Shown in pieces: positions 9,907 to 18,367 of a stretch of DNA of 64,000 nt. The DNA comes from CAVSSX01 sp963730735 (GTDB lineage: Bacteria; Actinomycetota; Acidimicrobiia; Acidimicrobiales; RAAP-2): assembly GCA_963730735.1 (NCBI GenBank), contig CAVSSX010000007.1, positions 620,001-684,000 on the forward strand. The letters are read 5' to 3'. The notes under the pieces were generated by a model. The model did no database searches. It worked only from the letters and a program-made list of their open reading frames with translations, and had not been told where the DNA came from. The position numbers and the translations under genes were made by a program. Position 1 is the first letter of the stretch. Every line of letters begins with the position of its first letter.

Positions 9907-10520
9907 GTGCGCGTCGCGGTCTTGGTCTCGGGCAGTGGGACGATCCTCCAGGCCATGCTGGACGCCGACGTCCCGGTCAGCCTGGTCGTGTCGGACCGGC
10001 CGTGCGCCGGCCTCGAGGTGGCCGAGCGGGGCGGGGTCCCGGCCGTCCTGGTGGACCGCAAGGACTGGGGCGGCTTCTCGAAGGCGTTCGACCGTGAGGG
10101 CTACACCCGGGCGGTGACCGACGTCCTGACCCGGGATGCGACCGGCCTCGTGGCCATGGCCGGCTTCGGCACGGTGCTCGACCAGCCCATCCACGACGCC
10201 TTCGCCGGCCGGATCCTGAACACCCACCCGGCACTCTGCCGGCCTTCCCGGGCTGGCACGGCGTGGAGGACGCCCTGGCCGCCGGGGTCAAGGTCACCGG
10301 CTGCACGGTCCACCTGGCCGGGCTCGAGATGGACACGGGGCCGATCCTGGCCCAAGAGGCGGTGGCCGTCCGGCCCGACGACACCGTCGAGTCACTGCAC
10401 GAACGGATCAAGGAGGTCGAGCGGCGGCTGTACCCGTCGACCATCCACCAGGTGCTCGCCGAGCTGGCGGCGGGCCGGACGGCGGACGGCATGCCCCGTC
10501 CCGAGGAGGTACGAGCATGA
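9907..10520 (+). CDS. purN: Phosphoribosylglycinamide formyltransferase, frame broken near 10236
   Basis: GAR transformylase uses 10-formyl-tetrahydrofolate to formylate glycinamide ribonucleotide in purine synthesis. The N-terminus VRVAVLVSGSGTILQAML carries the phosphate-binding SGSG loop. The frame runs to RILNTHPAL, then reads wrongly. Restoring one C after 10236 (CTCTG to CTCCTG) gives LPAFPGWHGVEDALAAGVKV, containing the catalytic region, and continues TGCTVHLAGLEMDTGPILAQ to the normal end. The shift is a single base in a conserved housekeeping gene, most likely an assembly indel. Its stop overlaps the purH start (ATGA). Full length is about 204 residues. Confidence 0.9.
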
Positions 10521-12077
10521 GAGCCCTGCTCTCGGTGTACGACAAGACCGGACTGGTCGAGCTGGCCCAGGGCCTGGACGGTCTGGGCTGGGACCTGGTG
10601 GCCAGCGGCAACACCTCGGCGGCCCTGACCGAGGCCGGCATCGCCCACCGCCAGGTGGCCGAGATCACCGAGTCGCCCGAGATGCTGGGCGGGCCGGGTG
10701 AAGACCCTCCACCCTCGGATCCACGGCGGGATCCTGGCCGACCGGAGCAAGCCCGAACACCTGGCCGACCTCGAGTCGCAGCGCATCGAGCCGATCGACC
10801 TGGTGGTGTGCAACCTCTACCCCTTCAGCTCGGACCCCTCGATCGAGCTGATCGACGTGGGCGGCCCGACCATGGTCCGGGCGGCGGCCAAGAACTTCGC
10901 CCACGTGGGCGTGGTCGTCCGGCCGGCCGACTACCCGCGACTGCTCGACGAGCTGCGGGCCGACGGGGCCCTGTCGGCGGCGACCCGGCTCGACCTGGCC
11001 CGGGCGGCCTTCGCCCACACGGCGGCCTACGACGCGGCCATCGTGGCCTGGTTCGACGAGGGGAACGGGGAAGTGGCGGCGCCCGCCGGGGCGCCCGCCC
11101 TCGACGAGGCCGAGGCCCGCCTGCCGGCCACCGTGCACGTCACCCTGGAGCGGGCCGAGATCCTGCGCTACGGCGAGAACCCCCACCAGGTCGGCGCCCG
11201 CTACCGGGTGGCCGGCGCCCCCTCGTGGTGGGACTCGGCCGTCCAGCACGGCGGCAAGGCCCTCTCCTACCTCAACATCTTCGACGGCGACGCCGCCTGG
11301 CGGCTGGTGCACGAGCTCTCGGCCGACGTGGGCGGCACCCCGGCGGTGGCCATCATCAAGCACGCCAACCCCTGCGGGGCGGCCGTCGCCGAGGACCTCG
11401 TCACGGCCTACGAGCGGGCGCTCGAGTGCGACCCGCAGTCGGCGTTCGGCGGCATCGTGGCCATCGGGGGACAGGTCACGGCGGAGGTGGCGGCGGCGAT
11501 CGCCGCCGGCCCCCAGGCCGACGTCATCATGGCGGCCGGCTACGACCCCGAGGCCCTCGAGCAGCTCACCTCGCGGCGCAAGGCCACCCGGCTCCTGTCG
11601 GCGCCGTCCCCCGAGCCGATCGTCCGCCAGATCCGCACGCTCGGCAACAGCGTGCTGGTCCAGGACGCCGACCGCTTCCTGGCCGACCGCTCGACGTGGA
11701 CCGTCATGACCAAGGCGGCCCCGACCGAGGACCAGTGGCGGGATCTGCAGCTCAGCTGGCGGGTCTGTGGCCGGACCACCTCCAACGCCATCGCCATCGT
11801 CACCGACGGCCAGGCCGTGGGGGTCGGGGCCGGCCAGCAGTCCCGGGTGGTGGCGGCCGAGATCGCCGTCAGCAAGGCCGGCGAGCGGGCCCGGGGCGGG
11901 GCCGGGGCGAGCGACGCCTTCTTCCCGTTCCCCGACGGCCTCGAGGTGCTGGCCCGGGCCGGGGTCACGGCGGTGGTCCAGCCGGGCGGCTCGGTGCGCG
12001 ACGGCGAGGTCATCGAGGCGGCCGACGCCGCCGGGATCGCCATGGTGGCCACGGGTGAGCGGCACTTCCGGCACTAG
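10517..12077 (+). CDS. purH: Bifunctional AICAR transformylase/IMP cyclohydrolase, frame broken near 10691
   Basis: PurH performs the last two steps of IMP synthesis. The N-terminal MGS-like cyclohydrolase domain begins MRALLSVYDKTGLVELAQGL and has LVASGNTSAAL. The frame is lost at EMLGGPG; removing one G from the GGGCGGG run near 10691 restores GGRVKTLHPRIHGG. The transformylase domain shows LRYGENPHQ, KALSYLNIFDGD, the catalytic KHANPCG and SAFGGIVA, and the protein ends TGERHFRH as expected. The ATG at 10517 overlaps the purN stop. About 520 residues after repair. The indel is probably technical, given near-universal essentiality in purine prototrophs. Confidence 0.93.
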
Positions 12078-12146
12078 GGGCCCACGAGTGCCGTCGATCG
12101 GCCCGGCGACGTCGGGTGAAGGGGGACGGGGAATGAGAGGGACGAG

Positions 12147-13016
12147 ATGACCAGCACGGCGCCGACCGCCACGTTGATGGACGGGGAGTCCCTGGCCGCC
12201 AAGATCCGGGCCGAGGTGGCCGACCGGGTGGCCCGCCTGCGGGGCGAGGGCATCCACGTGGGCCTCGGGACCATCCTGGTGGGCGACGACGGCCCGTCGG
12301 CCCGCTACGTGGCCATGAAGCACGAGGACTGCGCCCAGGTCGGCATGGCCTCGTTCGACGAGCGGCTCCCGGCGACGGCCACCCAGTTCGAGCTGGAGGC
12401 GGCCATCGCCCGCTTCAACGATGACCCGGCGGTCCATGCCTACCTGGTCCAGCTGCCGCTGCCGGACGGCCTCGACGAGGAGCGGGCGCTGCTGGCCGTC
12501 AATCCGGACAAGGACGTCGACGGGCTGCACCCGGTGAACCTGGGTCGGCTGGTGATGGGGGCGCCCGGTCCGCTGCCCTGCACCCCGGCCGGCATCGTCG
12601 AGATGCTGCACGCCTACGACGTGCCGGTCGAAGGCCGCCACGTCGTGGTGATCGGGCGGGGCCTGACCATCGGCCGTCCCCTGGCCCTTCTCCTGGCACT
12701 CAAGCGTCCCGGGTGCAACGCCGCCGTCACGGTGGTCCACACCGGGGTCGACGACATGGCCGCCCTCGTCCGCCAAGCCGACGTGGTCGTGGCCGCCGCC
12801 GGCCGGGCCGGGCTGGTCACCCCCGACATGGTGAAACCCGGGGCGGCGGTGGTCGGTGCCGGCACCAGCTGGGAGGGCCGCAAACTCCTGTCGGACGTGG
12901 AGGAGTCGGTGGCCGAGGTGGCCGGCTGGATCACCCCCCGGCTGGGCGGGGTCGGGCCGATGACCCGGGCGATGCTGCTGCGCAACGCCGTGCGGGCGGC
13001 GGAGCGCTCGGCGTGA
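12147..13016 (+). CDS. folD: Methylenetetrahydrofolate dehydrogenase/cyclohydrolase
   Basis: FolD (289 residues) interconverts 5,10-methylene- and 10-formyl-tetrahydrofolate with NADP, supplying the formyl donor for the adjacent purN and purH. The catalytic motif SARYVAMKHEDCAQVG holds the conserved Tyr and Lys. YLVQLPLPDGLDEE and NPDKDVDGLHP are folate-site signatures, and VVVIGRGLTIGRPLALLL is the dinucleotide-binding loop (usually GRSxxVGxP; here GRGLTIGRP, as in other actinobacteria). The ATG at 12147 follows AGAGGGACG. Its TGA overlaps the GTG of the next gene. Confidence 0.95.
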   Translation: MTSTAPTATLMDGESLAAKIRAEVADRVARLRGEGIHVGLGTILVGDDGPSARYVAMKHEDCAQVGMASFDERLPATATQFELEAAIARFNDDPAVHAYLVQLPLPDGLDEERALLAVNPDKDVDGLHPVNLGRLVMGAPGPLPCTPAGIVEMLHAYDVPVEGRHVVVIGRGLTIGRPLALLLALKRPGCNAAVTVVHTGVDDMAALVRQADVVVAAAGRAGLVTPDMVKPGAAVVGAGTSWEGRKLLSDVEESVAEVAGWITPRLGGVGPMTRAMLLRNAVRAAERSA

Positions 13017-13387
13017 GCGACGACCCCAGAGGCCGCGAGCACGACGTCCGCCCGTGGGGTGAGTACACGGTGCTCGACGACGACGCCCCCGACCACAAGA
13101 TCAAGCGGATCGTCGTCCGTCCGGGCAAGCGGCTGAGCTACCAGCGCCACGCCCGCCGGGCCGAGCACTGGTTCACCGTGTCGGGCTCGGCCCAGGTGAC
13201 CCTGGACGGAGCCCTCGTCCGCCTCGGGCCGGGTGACGCCATCGACATCCCCCGGGGGGCCGCCCACCGCATCGAGAACGTGGGGGAGGACGACCTGACC
13301 TTCATCGAGGTCCAGCACGGCGACTACTTCGGCGAGGACGACATCGTCCGGCTGGAGGACGACTTCGGCCGGGCCCCCGCCGGCTGA
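13013..13387 (+). CDS. Cupin protein, mannose-6-phosphate isomerase C-terminal type
   Basis: A 124-residue single-domain cupin beginning VSDDPRGREHDVRPWGEYTVL. The sequence VRPWGEYTVLDDD, GKRLSYQRHARRAEHWFTV and IPRGAAHRIENVG matches the C-terminal domain of type II mannose-6-phosphate isomerase/GDP-mannose pyrophosphorylase. The metal-ligand histidines appear in RHARRAEHW and AAHRI. As a stand-alone domain it may be a sugar-phosphate isomerase or simply a metal-binding cupin. The GTG start overlaps the folD stop (GTGA), so it is translationally coupled to folD. Confidence 0.8.
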   Translation: MSDDPRGREHDVRPWGEYTVLDDDAPDHKIKRIVVRPGKRLSYQRHARRAEHWFTVSGSAQVTLDGALVRLGPGDAIDIPRGAAHRIENVGEDDLTFIEVQHGDYFGEDDIVRLEDDFGRAPAG

Positions 13388-13391
13388 GCAG

Positions 13392-13397
13392 TACGCT
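13392..13397 (+). promoter_or_regulatory. -10 element TACGCT before the metF leader ORF
   Basis: TACGCT ends 8 bases before the GTG at 13406, the leaderless arrangement repeated in this window. It would drive the small ORF and metF. Confidence 0.45.
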
Positions 13398-13405
13398 GGC
13401 TGCCC

Positions 13406-13489
13406 GTGCAGCGCCCTGAACTGGACCACGAGGTGACCTGGCCGCTCTCGGCGGCTCGGACCGATCTCGCCCGGGGGGCCGTCCGGTGA
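13406..13489 (+). CDS. Putative 27-residue leader ORF coupled to metF
   Basis: A GTG-started 27-codon frame (begins VQRPELDHEVTW, ends LARGAVR) sits directly downstream of a TACGCT box. Its TGA overlaps the GTG of metF (GTGA). The geometry suggests a leaderless upstream ORF through which ribosomes reach metF, which has no good ribosome-binding site of its own. The peptide resembles nothing I know and has no obvious run of methionine or other regulatory codons. It could instead be a chance frame. Confidence 0.35.
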   Translation: MQRPELDHEVTWPLSAARTDLARGAVR

Positions 13490-14367
13490 CCCGTATCGCC
13501 GACCTGCTGGCGGCCGGGCGGACGTTCTCCTTCGAGTTCTTCCCACCCAAGAGCGACGTCGAGCTGGCCGGCCTGGCCACCACGCTCCGCGAGCTCGAGC
13601 CGCTGGCCCCGGCCTTCGTGTCGGTGACCTACCGGGGCGGCCAGGAATCCCGCCAGCGGACCTTCGAGCTGGTCCGCGGCATGCTGCACACCACGTCGCT
13701 CGTCCCCATGGCCCACCTGATCTGCGTGGCCCACACCCGGCTCGAGCTGGCCGAGACCCTGGTGGCCTACCGCAAGGCGGGCATCGACAACCTGATGGCC
13801 CTGGGCGGTGACCACCCGACCGACCCCGATGCCCCCCGGGGCGAGCTGGCCCACGCCATCGAGCTGGTCGAGTTGGCCCGAGCCATCGGTGGCTTCTCGA
13901 TCGGCGTCGCCGCCCACCCGGCCGGCCACCCCACCTCGAGCGATCTCGGCGCCGACCGGGACTTCCTGGCGGCGAAGCTGCGGCTGGCCGACTTCGGCGT
14001 CACCCAGTTCTTCTTCGAGCTGGACGAGTACCTGGGCCTGGTGGCCGACCTGGCCGAGCGCGACGTGCACAAGCCCGTCCTGCCGGGCCTCATGCCGGTG
14101 ACCTCGCTGGCCTCGATCCCGAGGATGGCCCGGATGGGTGCGGCGGTGCCCGAGTGGCAGGTGGCCCGATTGGCGGCGGCCGACGAGCAGGGCGGGGCCG
14201 AGGCGGTCTGGCGCGAGGGCGTGGCGATCACCACCGACCTCGGCCGGGCGTTGCTCGACGCCGGGGCGCCGGGCCTGCACTTCTACACACTGAACAAGTC
14301 GAGCGCCACCCGTGACATCTACCGCTCGCTCGGCCTCGAACCGGAGGACGAGTCGCTCGCCCTCTGA
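13486..14367 (+). CDS. metF: Methylenetetrahydrofolate reductase
   Basis: A 293-residue TIM-barrel flavoprotein that reduces 5,10-methylene-THF to 5-methyl-THF for methionine synthesis. Signatures: TFSFEFFPPKS with the catalytic Glu, AFVSVTYRGG, NLMALGGDHP for FAD binding, TQFFFELDEY, and LPGLMPVTSLASI. The GTG at 13486 gives VTRIADLLAAGRTFSFEFFPP, the normal N-terminus. It lies downstream of folD, so folate one-carbon enzymes are clustered here. The C-terminus ends in NKSSATRDIYRSLGL, as expected. Confidence 0.93.
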   Translation: MTRIADLLAAGRTFSFEFFPPKSDVELAGLATTLRELEPLAPAFVSVTYRGGQESRQRTFELVRGMLHTTSLVPMAHLICVAHTRLELAETLVAYRKAGIDNLMALGGDHPTDPDAPRGELAHAIELVELARAIGGFSIGVAAHPAGHPTSSDLGADRDFLAAKLRLADFGVTQFFFELDEYLGLVADLAERDVHKPVLPGLMPVTSLASIPRMARMGAAVPEWQVARLAAADEQGGAEAVWREGVAITTDLGRALLDAGAPGLHFYTLNKSSATRDIYRSLGLEPEDESLAL

Positions 14368-14427
14368 GTCACGTCGCCTCGCCGGGCCGCTGACCTGGTC
14401 GATTGGGGACCAGTGGAGCGTGGCCCG

Positions 14428-14433
14428 TATCCT
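14428..14433 (+). promoter_or_regulatory. -10 element TATCCT, leaderless start of icd
   Basis: TATCCT lies 6 bases before the ATG at 14440, arguing for this start rather than the in-frame GTG at 14413, which precedes the box. Confidence 0.5.
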
Positions 14434-14439
14434 GCCCGC

Positions 14440-15636
14440 ATGGCAGGACGAATCACCGTGGCCGCGGACGGCACCCTGGTGGTCCCCGAGGAGCCGATCA
14501 TCCCCTTCATCGAGGGGGACGGGATCGGTGTGGACATCTGGCCGGCGGCCAAGCTGGTGCTCGACACCGCCGCCGCCCGGTACGGCCACCGGGTGGCCTG
14601 GACCGAGGTGCTGGCCGGGCAGAAGGCCTTCGACGAGACCGGGGAGTGGCTGCCCGAGGCCACGATCGACGCCTTCCGGGAGTACCTGATCGGCATCAAG
14701 GGGCCCTTGACCACCCCGGTCGGCGGGGGCATCCGCTCGCTCAACGTCGCCCTGCGGAGCCTGCTCGACCTCTACGTCTGCCTCCGCCCGGTCCGCTGGT
14801 TCCGGGGCGTCCCGTCGCCGGTCACCCACCCCGAGCTGGTGGACGTGGTCATCTTCCGGGAGAACACCGAGGACGTCTACGCCGGCTACGAGACCGAGGC
14901 CGGGACGCCCGAGGGCGACCGGCTGACCGCCTTCTTCCGCGACGAGATGGGCTGGCCCATCCGCGACGGCTCGGGCATCGGCATCAAGCCGATCTCCGAG
15001 ACCGGCTCCAAGCGCCTCATCCGGGCGGCCATCACCTACGCCCTCGAGCAGGGCCGGCGCTCGGTGACCATGGTCCACAAGGGCAACATCCAGAAGTACA
15101 CCGAGGGGGCGTTCAGGACCTGGGGCTACGAGGTCGTGCGGGACGAGTTCGCCGACGTGGCCGTGGCCTACGACGACTGCGGCGGGGAGCCCGGCGACCG
15201 CCTCCTGGTCGAGGACCTCATCGCCGACAACGCCCTGCAGCAGTTCCTGCTGCGCCCGACCGAGTTCGACGTGGTCGCCAGCACCAACCTGAACGGCGAC
15301 TACATGTCCGACGCCCTGGCGGCCCAGGTCGGCGGTATCGGGATCGCCCCCGGCGGGAACATCAACTACATCACCGGCCACAGCATCTTCGAAGCCACCC
15401 ACGGGACGGCCCCCAAGTACGCCGGCCAGGACCGGGCCAACCCCGGCTCGGTGCTGTTGTCGGGGGTCATGCTGTTCCAGCGCATCGGGTGGGACGCCGC
15501 CGCCGCCGACATCATCCGGGCCCTCGAGGACACCATCGGCTCGGGCATCGTCACCTTCGACTTCGCCCGACTCGACGACTCGACGACCGAGGTCAAGTGC
15601 TCCGAGTTCGCCCAGGCGGTGGCCGACCGGCTCTAG
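14440..15636 (+). CDS. icd: Isocitrate dehydrogenase (NADP-type)
   Basis: A 398-residue homodimeric isocitrate dehydrogenase of the E. coli/NADP type, oxidising isocitrate to 2-oxoglutarate. IPFIEGDGIGVDIW opens the fold. SLNVALRSLLDLYVCLRPVR is the substrate phosphate/carboxylate region, and FRENTEDVYAGYE the conserved loop with the active-site Tyr further on. MVHKGNIQKYTEGAF and ATHGTAPKYAGQD are family signatures, and KYAGQD supports an NADP-preferring enzyme. The ATG at 14440 (MAGRITVAADG) is preferred over GTG 14413 because a -10 box lies between them. It is adjacent to mdh. Confidence 0.94.
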   Translation: MAGRITVAADGTLVVPEEPIIPFIEGDGIGVDIWPAAKLVLDTAAARYGHRVAWTEVLAGQKAFDETGEWLPEATIDAFREYLIGIKGPLTTPVGGGIRSLNVALRSLLDLYVCLRPVRWFRGVPSPVTHPELVDVVIFRENTEDVYAGYETEAGTPEGDRLTAFFRDEMGWPIRDGSGIGIKPISETGSKRLIRAAITYALEQGRRSVTMVHKGNIQKYTEGAFRTWGYEVVRDEFADVAVAYDDCGGEPGDRLLVEDLIADNALQQFLLRPTEFDVVASTNLNGDYMSDALAAQVGGIGIAPGGNINYITGHSIFEATHGTAPKYAGQDRANPGSVLLSGVMLFQRIGWDAAAADIIRALEDTIGSGIVTFDFARLDDSTTEVKCSEFAQAVADRL

Positions 15637-15741
15637 CGGCGGCCGGTCGGGTATCGCCCCAGCATTCGGGCGGTATCGCTCCTGCCGATCACCGCCGAAG
15701 CGATCTCGACCCGGGCGCCGGACGGGCATAACGTGCTCGGT

Positions 15742-16738
15742 ATGGCAACCACCCCCATCAACGTCACCGTCACCGGCGCCGCCGGACAGATCGGCTACTC
15801 GCTCCTCTTCCGCATCGCGTCGGGTCAGCTGCTCGGCCCCGACCAGCCGGTCACCCTGCGCCTGCTCGAGATCGAGCCGGCCCTCAAGACCCTCGAGGGC
15901 GTCGTCATGGAGCTCGACGACTGCGCCTTCCCGCTGGTCCACGACATCGTGGCCACCTCGGACCTCAAGACGGCCTTCGACGGCACGTCCTGGGCCCTCC
16001 TGGTCGGCTCCATCCCCCGCAAGGCGGGCATGGAGCGGGGCGACCTGCTGAGCGTCAACGGGGGCATCTTCAAGCCCCAGGGCCGGGCCATCGCCGAGAA
16101 CGCCGCCGACGACGTCCGGGTCCTGGTCGTCGGGCAACCCCTGCAACACCAACTGTCTCATCGCCCGGTCCAACGCCCCCGAGGTCCCGGCGGACCGGTG
16201 GTTCGCCATGACCCGCCTGGACGAGAACCGGGCCAAGGGCCAGCTGGCCCAGAAGGCCGGCGTCCCGGTGGCCTCGGTGACCAACGTGGCCATCTGGGGC
16301 AACCACTCGGCCACCCAGTTCCCGGACTTCGCCAACGCCAAGATCGACGGCAAGCCGGTCCCCGAGGTCATCACCGACCACGAGTGGCTGCAGGGCGACT
16401 TCCTCTCCACCGTGCAGAAGCGCGGGGCGGCCATCATCGAGGCCCGCGGCGCCTCCTCGGCCGCCTCGGCCGCCTCGGCGGCCATCGACACCGTGGTGGG
16501 CCTGCGCACCAAGACGGCCCCCGGTGACTCGGTCTCGGTCGCCGTGGCCAGCTCGGGCCAGTACGGCACCCCCGAGGGGCTGCAGTTCGGCTTCCCGGTG
16601 ATCGCCGACGGCCTCGGTGGCTGGACCGTGGCCGAGGGCGTCGAGCACGACGACTTCGCCACCGACCGCATCCGGATCACGACCGAGGAGCTCGAGGGCG
16701 AGCGCGCCGACGTCCAGGGCCTGGGCCTGCTCGGCTGA
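15742..16738 (+). CDS. mdh: Malate dehydrogenase, frame broken near 16133
   Basis: NAD-dependent malate dehydrogenase of the MDH2-like group (about 331 residues after repair), oxidising malate to oxaloacetate. The dinucleotide loop VTGAAGQIGYSLLFRIASG is N-terminal, followed by LLVGSIPRKAGMERGDLL. The frame fails at VLVVGQPLQHQ: one extra G at 16132-16134 turned GNPCNTNCLIARSNAPEV into nonsense. The second frame continues WFAMTRLDENRAKGQLA, VAIWGNHSATQFPDF (catalytic His) and ASSAASAASAAIDTVVG to the normal end. The start is taken as ATG 15742 (MATTPINVTVTGAAG). Almost certainly an assembly indel. Confidence 0.92.
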
Positions 16739-16750
16739 GTCGACGGGCCG

Positions 16751-16782
16751 CCCCTCTCGTCGCCGGTGGGCGGCGAGAGGGG
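16751..16782. terminator. Hairpin between convergent mdh and minus-strand gene
   Basis: A 14-bp stem with one mismatch (16751-16764 pairing with 16769-16782) lies just after the mdh stop and 12 bases before the end of the opposing gene. It is placed to terminate transcription from both sides. Confidence 0.6.
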
Positions 16783-16793
16783 ACGGGCCCCGA

Positions 16794-17003
16794 TCAGAGG
16801 GTCGGGAGGGCCACCTCGATGCCCGCCGAGTGCAGGAACGCCAGCTTCTTCGAGAGCGCGTCCTGCCAGACGGTCATGTCGAGATCGAACTCGGGACGGT
16901 TGCCGTCCTCGCACGCATGCTCGAGCTCGTCGAAGGCGCCGTCCTCGGCGTCCAGGAGGGCTCGGTAGGACTGCAGGAAATGATCGTCGATCGGCACGGG
17001 CAC
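16794..17003 (-). CDS. Small conserved-looking protein of unknown function
   Basis: A 69-residue acidic frame beginning VPVPIDDHFLQSYRALLDAE and ending HSAGIEVALPTL. The GTG at 17003 is chosen because GGAGAGGAG lies 7 bases upstream; the longer GTG start at 17021 would overlap that site. The central part (DELEHACEDGNRPEFDLD) looks like a helical, soluble cytoplasmic protein. I recognise no family. It lies downstream of the SCP2-like gene and sdhCAB on the same strand, so it could be the last gene of that unit. Confidence 0.55.
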   Translation of the reverse strand: MPVPIDDHFLQSYRALLDAEDGAFDELEHACEDGNRPEFDLDMTVWQDALSKKLAFLHSAGIEVALPTL

Positions 17004-17120
17004 GTGGCCGCTCCTCTCCACGGCCCGCCCAGTACGGGCCGACGGGTCGATGGTATCCCCGTCGCTCGGGCTCGTCCCAGCGACCCCGACCCGTCGGCCG
17101 CAGGGCCGCGCGGACGGCCG

Positions 17121-17561
17121 TCAGTAGGTGGTGGTGGCGTGGAGCCCGTCGAGCTGGTGGGCCGCCTGGGCCAGTGCCGCTTGGCCGGCGACCAGGACCG
17201 ACAGGTCGCCCCGCACCCGCACCCGGCCGGTGCCGAGCAGCTCGGCCGCCTCGAGCTCGCCGCGCGACAGCGCGACGGCGTCGGCGTAGTCGAGCGAGAT
17301 GGTGACGCTGGGCGGGCCCGGGGGAGGGGACGTGGCATCGAACCGCGAGAGCACCAGCCCGCCGCCCGCCACGGTCAGGATCGTGCCGACGTCGCCCGCC
17401 GGCTCGCCGTCGGCACCGGGGACGTCACGCACCAGTTGGGCAACCGAGAAGGTGCCGCTCGACGCGCTGATCGACGCCGTGTCGGCCGGCGGTGTCACCG
17501 CGGTATCGGCGACCGCCCGATTGAACTCGGTGACCCAGTCCTCGGAGAGGAACCTCGGCAT
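17121..17561 (-). CDS. SCP2 sterol-carrier-like domain protein
   Basis: A 146-residue protein starting MPRFLSEDWVTEFNRAVAD. The fold signature is of the SCP-2/YhbT type: a beta-strand segment VTISLDYADAVALSRGELEA and GRVRVRGDLSVLVAGQAALAQ, corresponding to the hydrophobic ligand-binding cavity of sterol carrier protein 2. Such stand-alone domains bind fatty acyl chains or lipids, but no ligand can be named. It lies 23 bases after the sdhB stop and is probably co-transcribed with the sdh genes. Confidence 0.7.
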   Translation of the reverse strand: MPRFLSEDWVTEFNRAVADTAVTPPADTASISASSGTFSVAQLVRDVPGADGEPAGDVGTILTVAGGGLVLSRFDATSPPPGPPSVTISLDYADAVALSRGELEAAELLGTGRVRVRGDLSVLVAGQAALAQAAHQLDGLHATTTY

Positions 17562-17584
17562 GCTCGATCGACCGACGGTGCCGG

Positions 17585-18367
17585 CTACTGGCCGCCGGAG
17601 GCGGCCTCCTCGGCGGTGAACTTCTTGCGCCGCAGGATCTTGCGACCGAGCCAGGCCACCGGGTCGTAGGAGGCGTCGACGACCCGCTCCTTCATGGGGA
17701 TGATGGCGTTGTCGGTGATCTTGATGTGCTCGGGGCACACCTCGGTGCAGCACTTGGTGATGTTGCACATGCCGAGGCCGGCCTGCTGACGGACCAGCTC
17801 ACGCCGGTCGTTGGTGTCGAGCGGGTGCATGTCGAGCTCGGCGTAGCGGATGAAGAAGCGAGGCCCGGCGTAGCGGGTCTTGTTCTCCTCGTGGTCACGG
17901 ATCACGTGGCAGACGTCCTGGCACATGAAGCACTCGATGCACTTGCGGAACTCCTGGCCCCGCTCGATGTCGACCTGCTGCATGCGGTAGCCCTCGGGCG
18001 GCGGGGGCGCCGGGTGGAAGGCCGGGACCTGCTTGGCCTTCTCGTAGTTGAAGCTGACGTCGGTCACCAGGTCGCGGATGATCGGGAAGGCCTTCATCGG
18101 GGCCACGGTCACCGGCTCGCCCTCGGGCAGCTGGTCCATCCGGGTCATGCACATCAGCCGGGGCTTGCCGTTGATCTCGGCCGAGCACGACCCGCACTTG
18201 CCGGCCTTGCAGTTCCACCGGCAGGCCAGGTCGGGGGCGTCGGTGGCCTGGACCCGGTGGATGACGTCGAGCACCACTTCGCCGTCCTGGGCCGGCAGGG
18301 TGTAGTCCTGGAACTCTCCGCCGGAGGGGTCACCCCGCCAGACGTGCAACGTGACGTTGTCGGCCAT
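17585..18367 (-). CDS. sdhB: Succinate dehydrogenase iron-sulfur subunit (Sdh1 type)
   Basis: A 260-residue electron-transfer subunit of complex II. The N-terminal [2Fe-2S] cluster ligands lie in CRWNCKAGKCGSC plus a downstream Cys (RLMC). The C-terminal ferredoxin-like domain has CIECFMCQDVC and CNITKCCTEVCPEHI for the [4Fe-4S] and [3Fe-4S] clusters. The long linker and the CFMCQDVCHVIRDHEE segment match the mycobacterial Sdh1 type (Rv0247c-like). The ATG at 18367 shares one base with the sdhA stop (TGATG), so translation is coupled. Confidence 0.94.
   Translation of the reverse strand: MADNVTLHVWRGDPSGGEFQDYTLPAQDGEVVLDVIHRVQATDAPDLACRWNCKAGKCGSCSAEINGKPRLMCMTRMDQLPEGEPVTVAPMKAFPIIRDLVTDVSFNYEKAKQVPAFHPAPPPPEGYRMQQVDIERGQEFRKCIECFMCQDVCHVIRDHEENKTRYAGPRFFIRYAELDMHPLDTNDRRELVRQQAGLGMCNITKCCTEVCPEHIKITDNAIIPMKERVVDASYDPVAWLGRKILRRKKFTAEEAASGGQ

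Noticed and set aside
16440..16500. Short GCCTCGGCC tandem repeat
   Set aside because: It encodes the normal Ser-Ala-rich stretch of malate dehydrogenase (SSAASAASAA), not an independent element.
13324..16914. A 1196-codon minus-strand frame opposite metF-icd-mdh
   Set aside because: Shadow of three well-identified plus-strand genes.
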